Shown piece after piece: positions 59,201 through 64,000 of a stretch of 64,000 nucleotides of DNA; within the stretch, counting starts at the first letter, position 1; every line of letters starts with the position of its first letter. The DNA is from Desmodus rotundus (Eukaryota; Chordata; Mammalia; Chiroptera; Phyllostomidae): positions 174,683,622 through 174,747,621 of the forward strand of contig NC_071388.1 in the NCBI RefSeq assembly GCF_022682495.2, in the 5' to 3' direction. The notes under the pieces were generated by a model. It was not told the origin of the DNA and searched no databases. It saw only the letters and a program-made list of their open reading frames with translations. Made by a program: the position numbers and the translations under genes.

Positions 59201-61626
59201 TTGCTGCCTTCATCTGTCCCACCTTCCCAGCTCCTTTGATCCGTCACTCTTTCTTGCTCCCCTTTTCTCTCTCCACCCCCCCCATTGTCATTTCTCACCT
59301 GGAGGGTTTTACTTGAAACGCCATTGTCCAGAGGTTACGAATGTGAACTGATGAAGTAACTTCTAGCTAGAAATTTTGTTTTTCAAGTAAGTAGTAAGGA
59401 GGTAAGAGTGTTTCCCTAGTGGCCATAGTGTTTTCTTTTCATCTTTGTTCTTTAAGAGACTCCCAGAAAGAAGCACCATATGTGAAAGCCTGTAGGAGAT
59501 TGGATGGTTCTTACTGGACTACTTCATCCAATAAAATTCAATGCCCTTTTATAGTAGCTAATGTCAAAGACAAAACCACAGGCCCCCAAATGGTGTCATT
59601 TTGCTAAAGCCCATGATACGAAACCTAGATTTAATATCTGACCTAATTGTTGCTTCAACTTCTCCCAGAAACGTAATTTTAATTAAACAGTCTGGAATTT
59701 TCTGGTTAAGCACCAGTAAGGTATTCTGTCACATGGGTCCTCTCCAACCCCCATCAAAAGAGGAGGCAATCTGTAGGACAAAAACCCGTGCAGCCTGTCA
59801 TGCCACGCCCCACCCCTGCACCCCACACAACATGTTCTTGTCTAAAAATAATCCTTTCTTTTCTCAACTCCTGGAACTCCCATCCAGTTGCTAGATGGGA
59901 TGCTGCCTGATTCACAAATTGTTTAATAAAGCTAATTACATCTTCAAATTTACTCCACTAGATTTTATTCTTTAAAACTAACCAGCTCAGGTGATGAGTA
60001 GTAGCTATTTGTGTATTCTTCTATATTTAAGTAATATAATATCAAATTATTTTTAATTATACAATTTTATATTGAGTTCAAGTTTGAAAGTTGGTTCAAA
60101 TATTTTTCAGTATAATCAAATGATGTATTTCTGATAGAAGTAAAAATAAGTACATTTCTTAACATTGTTGCTATTGTTATTCAATGTGACAATAGTTATA
60201 CTAACTCTTGGTTCTCAACCAAATCGAATGCCTCCATTAATGCGGAAGAGTGGCTTTCACTTAGACCCTACAAAGCAGGGAGGAGAGTGGTATAAAAGCT
60301 CTGAGACTAGAAGGGCTCCTAGCAAGTAGCATGGGATATGATAGAAAATTGGTGATATGGGAGAAGGAAAGATAAAGATGGAATCTTTATCTCTTAGAAG
60401 GCTTCACTGATTCCTGATTAAGAGGGATTGAAATTTATGCAAAAACCACATATGTGCATATGTGTAGTTTAATAAAGTATGCTTAAATGACTGTGAAACT
60501 TTGTAGCTCATTCTTTAGTGAGGATTCAGTTTCTTAAACATTATTAAATTGCCTTATAAAGACCTGAACATATATTCATAGAAATTATTTCAAAGGATAT
60601 ACACTAACACCACAGTGGTTATCTCTTGGTGGTGACATTATATTTCTGGCTCATTTATATTTTCTAATTTTACTAGTTAAACAAGTATTGTTTATGCAAC
60701 ATATTTATTAATAATTTCTGTACAATGTTGACAATTTGGGACATTACTTTGTTTTTCTTTCATAGCTGGACTCATGAAAAGGCCTTTGTCTTCAAGATGT
60801 ACGTGCACCTGTGGAGGAGAATTAAGCTGTGTTGTGGCAGAGAAGGACTGTGGTGGAGGATGCAGGCTTCATGTGGTGAAAGAAAAAAGGGGTTAGGATC
60901 TTGAGAAGGGAGGGAAGTCCAGTATGGGGAGACATCCCCAAGGAGAAGGGTATAGAGTTCCCTCAAAATGCATCCTCCAGAATGGGTCCCCCTTGTGAGT
61001 CCTACGAAATGCTGACTTAGGAGATCACTGTGGCTGAGCCTTGTGTGGAGGGCGTGCCTGTGATGGATCAGGGAGACTGGCAGGTTTAGCAATGACAATG
61101 ACACCAGTAGGGGTAGAAAACCAGGACTTGCTTCTGTCCCCTCTCCCTCTTTCCCCCATGAAAACTGATTTTGGACTTCTCACTAACTTTGAGTTAGTTT
61201 CATATGCTTAGTTAAATTTGGTTCAGAAAAAATAAAGGAAAGCATTAATTTTTAACTTCTTGCAGCAAAAGAAATAATGCAAATTAATCAAAAAGTTAAT
61301 AGTAAACAAAAAAATCTAAGTTCAAACAAATTATTTAGTATTACTGGAGACAGATAGCAATCACGGTAGCATTCCCAGAGCAGGTATGCCAGGAAAGTAC
61401 ATTTTTGTCCGGAGTGAGGCTCGAAGGAGACCTAAATATGACTGGGTAGCCTGCACCTTCCTGATGTTCAGTTCAACGGGCCATAGTTATTTGTATATTT
61501 ATGTGTTGGTTATAAAAACTAGTAGCATTATTATATATGATCCTTCTTTTTTTACATAATATGAATGCTCATATAAAAATATCGGTTAGTTCAATGAAAA
61601 GGTTTCTTTCTGTTCTTGATTTCCAG
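56276..61626. other. Repeat-poor stretch upstream of the candidate exon
   Basis: About 5.3 kb with no repeat family I can name. A good-looking acceptor (tttctttcatag, 60755-60766) has no convincing exon after it. Frames of 110-131 codons here have no recognisable protein content. Confidence 0.5.
57555..57564 (+). repeat. G10 homopolymer
   Basis: Ten consecutive G followed by an A/C-rich stretch (aaacaaaataaaaaccaacc). Confidence 0.95.
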
Positions 61627-61815
61627 GTGATGAATCACTTAAGTGAAATATCTACTATAATTGATGAGCAGCAACAGCTGGTGCAGGTGCTGCGAGACGT
61701 TGGAAATGGGGAGAACCGTCTGAAGCTAAACCTTAGCAGAGGCTCTAACATGACTTTGAGGTCATCTCTGCCGTGTTCCGACAGTCTGCACGGACGTCTC
61801 CTCAAGGGTTCCTGA
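61627..61815 (+). CDS. Candidate 3'-terminal coding exon of an unrecognised gene
   Basis: Seen: a pyrimidine-rich tract (61602-61624) leads to cag at 61624-61626, then an open frame in phase 0 to a TGA at 61813-61815, 62 codons plus stop. The first residues read VMNHLSEISTIIDEQQQLVQ; this half is hydrophilic with heptad-like Leu/Ile/Val spacing, as in the end of a coiled coil. The second half is Ser/Arg/Leu-rich and ends LLKGS. Base composition is more balanced than in the flanks and three CpGs are retained (cga, cgt, cgg contexts). The frame stays open upstream to 61537, so only the splice signal marks the left edge. Inference: last coding exon of a + strand gene whose earlier exons lie upstream, with 3' UTR after 61815. 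I do not recognise the protein and give no function. It could instead be a chance open frame beside a chance acceptor; the good splice site and codon-like composition make me favour an exon. Confidence 0.55.
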   Translation: MMNHLSEISTIIDEQQQLVQVLRDVGNGENRLKLNLSRGSNMTLRSSLPCSDSLHGRLLKGS

Positions 61816-62204
61816 GAATGAAGAACATGGCCCTGCAAAGCTGCTGCAGTGTTGACTCACTCGTCCTGTGCCTAGAGACACACAAGAGGTTTAGGGTGTG
61901 TGCTTTAGCAGGGAACCTCTTTTAAAATGAAAGAACAGTCGTTTCTCTTGTTCAAATATGATACTGGCGGACTCATTTGAAACAAAAAATGGAGAAGCTG
62001 TATTGTTCCTTAACTCTATATTGCCTTATTTTTCCAGAACCAGCTCTCTTGTCTCTAAAGGTAGGAGACCCTCCTTTGAATGAGTGTGACTAATGGCCCC
62101 TTCTAACTCTGGCCATATGATTCCATTAGGCTTTATTTAACTGATGAAACATAGCTTGTTCTTCTTATTTACTTGTACAAAAAACACATATCTTACCTCC
62201 CTGA
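61816..62204 (+). other. Possible 3' UTR after the candidate terminal exon
   Basis: Sequence directly after the stop of the candidate exon. It has no recognisable repeat. An ATTAAA hexamer lies just beyond at 62220-62225, inside the start of a MIR-like repeat, and no AATAAA occurs in this stretch. Calling it UTR is inference from position only. Confidence 0.3.
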
Positions 62205-62420
62205 AAATAATTCTCACACATTAAAGGTGTATTGTGTGTATACTACTGCGCTAAGCCCAACATGGATTCTCTTGTTTATTTCTCCTAACCGCCACAGTGG
62301 GTATGGGAGTCATTTTTCTCTCCACTTTAAGTACAAGGTGTCAGGAAATTGGGCAGCCTGTCCAAAGTTGGAGAGCAGTAAAGCGAAGCCTAGCCCGGAG
62401 CCCATTTCTGTTTTGCTTCA
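62205..62420 (+). mobile_element. MIR-family SINE
   Basis: Sense MIR: actactgcgctaagcccaac, tttctcctaaccgccacagt, gggtatgggagtcatttttc, tccactttaagtacaaggtg, aaattgggcagcctgtccaa and gcctagcccggagcccattt. The 105-codon frame over it is not a gene. Confidence 0.75.
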
Positions 62421-62539
62421 GAGGCCAAGTCTTAAATGCTACCCTCTCCTTGGAGGGACCCAATCCCCAGTAACCCCCCAGTCAGCCTGAATTACCTCAT
62501 TCCGGTTTTAATTCTTTGAATAGAATTTAACAGCTTTCT

Positions 62540-62702
62540 AGTTTTATTGTTGTTATTGTTTAATTCATCCTCACTTCCACCTCCTCTGCTAGAATGTAAT
62601 TCTAAGAGCTGAGACCTGTTATTCACTTCACTGCTACACAACAGCACCCAGAGTAGTGTCTGGCACGGTGTAGGCGCCCCATAAAAGTTTGGTGAATGCA
62701 TG
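62540..62702 (+). mobile_element. L2 LINE 3' end
   Basis: ctgctagaatgtaattctaa, gcacccagagtagtgtctgg, cacggtgtaggcgccccata and aaagtttggtgaatgcatgg match the sense L2 tail. Confidence 0.8.
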
Positions 62703-63119
62703 GGAACACCTGGCAAGGCACGGATTTTCTGCTTTCTTGCTGCTCCCAGGCTAAGGGACAGACAGACTTGCAGAGGACATCAAGAAATAACATGGAAAGT
62801 AGCATAACAGGGTTTGGAAGACTGCTAAGGGAGTCAGGAAGGCTTCACTGATAAGCTGTTTTTTTGCTCTCGGTATTGCGGAGAGAAGAAGGGCATGAAG
62901 AGAGTGTGAGGAGTGGATAAAATCTCTGAAGCAAGTGGTCAGAGTTCGTGTGGAGAATGAAGGGCAACCTGTGAATCTCACTGTGAAGAAGCACATCTAC
63001 CCAGCCTGGAGATTTGGTCTGATGGGTCCCTGTTTTCATAGCCTTTGTTACATTCTTTATAATTCTTTCTTTACCTCTCAGTGTTCCCCATGGGTTATGA
63101 GATCTTTGATATAAGGGAC
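62703..63119. other. Unassigned non-coding stretch
   Basis: Nothing recognised between two L2 tails. Confidence 0.45.
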
Positions 63120-63280
63120 CAGGAGGATCTGATGGTGAATTCATTTCAAGCAGGGACTCTGGTTTGTCTTCCTTTGTCCTCTCATAGATTAGCCTGGTGC
63201 TGGCAATTGGTGGTCCTCAGTGCATGCATAATGGACAGTGAATCAATGGATCAATAATTGAATGGATGAGTGAATGACAA
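63120..63280 (+). mobile_element. L2 LINE 3' tail
   Basis: aagcagggactctggtttgt, ctggtgctggcaattggtgg and tcctcagtgcatgcataatg, ending in gaatggatgagtgaatgac, resemble the L2 ending in sense. Confidence 0.5.
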
Positions 63281-63399
63281 GGCTTAATGGCAATTTATTT
63301 AGAGAGTTTTGAATTTAAATTGTGGACGGCAAATACAGTGAACGTGGTCTTAGGTGATGATGATAAACATATAGAGCGTGGGTTTGACTATCTCGAATC

Positions 63400-63565
63400 T
63401 TGGAGTGAGAGAGAGAGAAGTGGTGAGAAAATTGAGACCCGACACATGAAATGACCTGCTCATAGTTCCGTGGCAAATCTGTGGTCAAAGCAGGACTTGA
63501 ATTTAGAGACCATGGCTCCCAGTTAAATTTGCTTTCTATAAATTTCACTTTGTGCTGTGCTGGTC
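63400..63565 (+). mobile_element. MIR-family SINE
   Basis: gagaaaattgagacccgaca, gacctgctcatagttccgtg, gcaaatctgtggtcaaagca, ggacttgaatttagagacca and tggctcccagttaaatttgc match the sense 3' half of MIR. Confidence 0.75.
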
Positions 63566-64000
63566 AGATCATAGCTGTGGCAATCCGTGCAATTCTGAAT
63601 TCGGTACTTAAAGAAATATATCGACAAGGTTCTTTGCCCAAGCAAGGACGATGCAGGTGCTAGGGAGATGTGGAAACCACATCACGTGAAGACCAGATGA
63701 GGGCAGTAAGGACGTTTCATCTGAAGAAGAAAATACACTTGCAAAGGGACTGGGGGATGAGTGGAAATGCATGGTATATGCCCTAATATTTTTAAATACA
63801 TAATTCATTATTCCTTTGCTCCAGAGAGGTAAAATAGGAGCTATGGGTAGAAACCATAGAGAAATAAATTTTAACTCAATATGAGAAAAGCTGGTCCCCA
63901 GTTTGAAACTGTCCAAGAATGGAATTCCAAATTCGTATGTGAGGGCGACCTGGCTGTGACATCTGTCACCCCATTGATCACCAGGGTTGATGTGGGTGAT
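63566..64000. other. Unassigned non-coding stretch
   Basis: Nothing recognised. An AATAAA near 63863 has no supporting context. Confidence 0.45.

Noticed and set aside
58942..59298. 118-codon minus frame, with a 110-codon + frame on the other strand
   Set aside because: Both lie in the same CT-rich stretch and have no protein-like content.
60755..61104. Possible exon after the acceptor-like tttctttcatag
   Set aside because: No open frame with a good donor follows on +, and the minus frame of 110 codons has no recognisable content.
62173..62490. 105-codon + frame
   Set aside because: Lies across a MIR SINE.
63861..63868. AATAAA as the poly(A) signal of the candidate gene
   Set aside because: Two kilobases past the stop, beyond several MIR/L2 insertions, with no supporting downstream element; position alone is not enough.

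Overview
The window is vertebrate nuclear DNA, almost certainly from a bat of the vespertilionid / yangochiropteran group. Three copies of the tRNA-derived VES-type SINE (8649-8852, 19383-19597, 22354-22565) carry the bat-specific body with the A/B-box-like head and the phrase for 'gccaggtccccagtaggg'. Around them are mammal-wide old repeats (MIR, L2, L1M-type LINE-1, MLT1/ERVL-type LTRs, hAT and mariner DNA transposons). Base composition is AT-rich and CpG-poor, with no CpG island, so this is intronic or intergenic sequence. There is no bacterial, phage or plasmid content, and the many short open frames are chance or repeat-derived.

Genes: the only segment that looks like real coding sequence is one candidate terminal exon on the + strand, 61627-61815. 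It has a good polypyrimidine tract and AG, a 62-codon open frame and a stop. I do not recognise the gene. If the exon is real, most or all of the window to its left could be intron of that gene.

Layout: 0.7-1.9 kb, L2/CR1-type LINE remnants, one split by a small inverted-repeat element. 8.2-9.4 kb, a 5'-truncated L1 with target-site duplications, itself split by a VES SINE. 11.0-12.6 kb, L1 tails and a mariner-type palindromic element. 14.4-17.2 kb, old repeats and two MIRs. 18.4 kb, a long TTCC tract. 19.1-22.0 kb, antisense L1 with a SINE, then a sense L1 ORF2 remnant carrying two further insertions. 22.2-22.6 kb, a hAT-like element split by a SINE. 24.4-27.0 kb, a long L2/CR1-type ORF2 remnant with several insertions. 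27.8-29.9 kb, a cluster of LTR-like sequences. 34.1-35.2 kb, an antisense L2/CR1 copy. 38.0-38.5 kb, an MLT1-like LTR. 43.0-44.3 kb, an antisense CR1/L3-type remnant split by L1 sequence. 44.9-46.4 kb, a hAT-like and a mariner element. The right third has few recognisable repeats, ending in the candidate exon and several MIR/L2 pieces.

Repeat family calls come from remembered consensus patterns, not from a search; edges are approximate except where target-site duplications or terminal inverted repeats are cited. I found no clearly new functional system. The most unusual structure is a two-copy element built from alternating inverted copies of an 18-bp motif (1087-1244 and 21078-21364).
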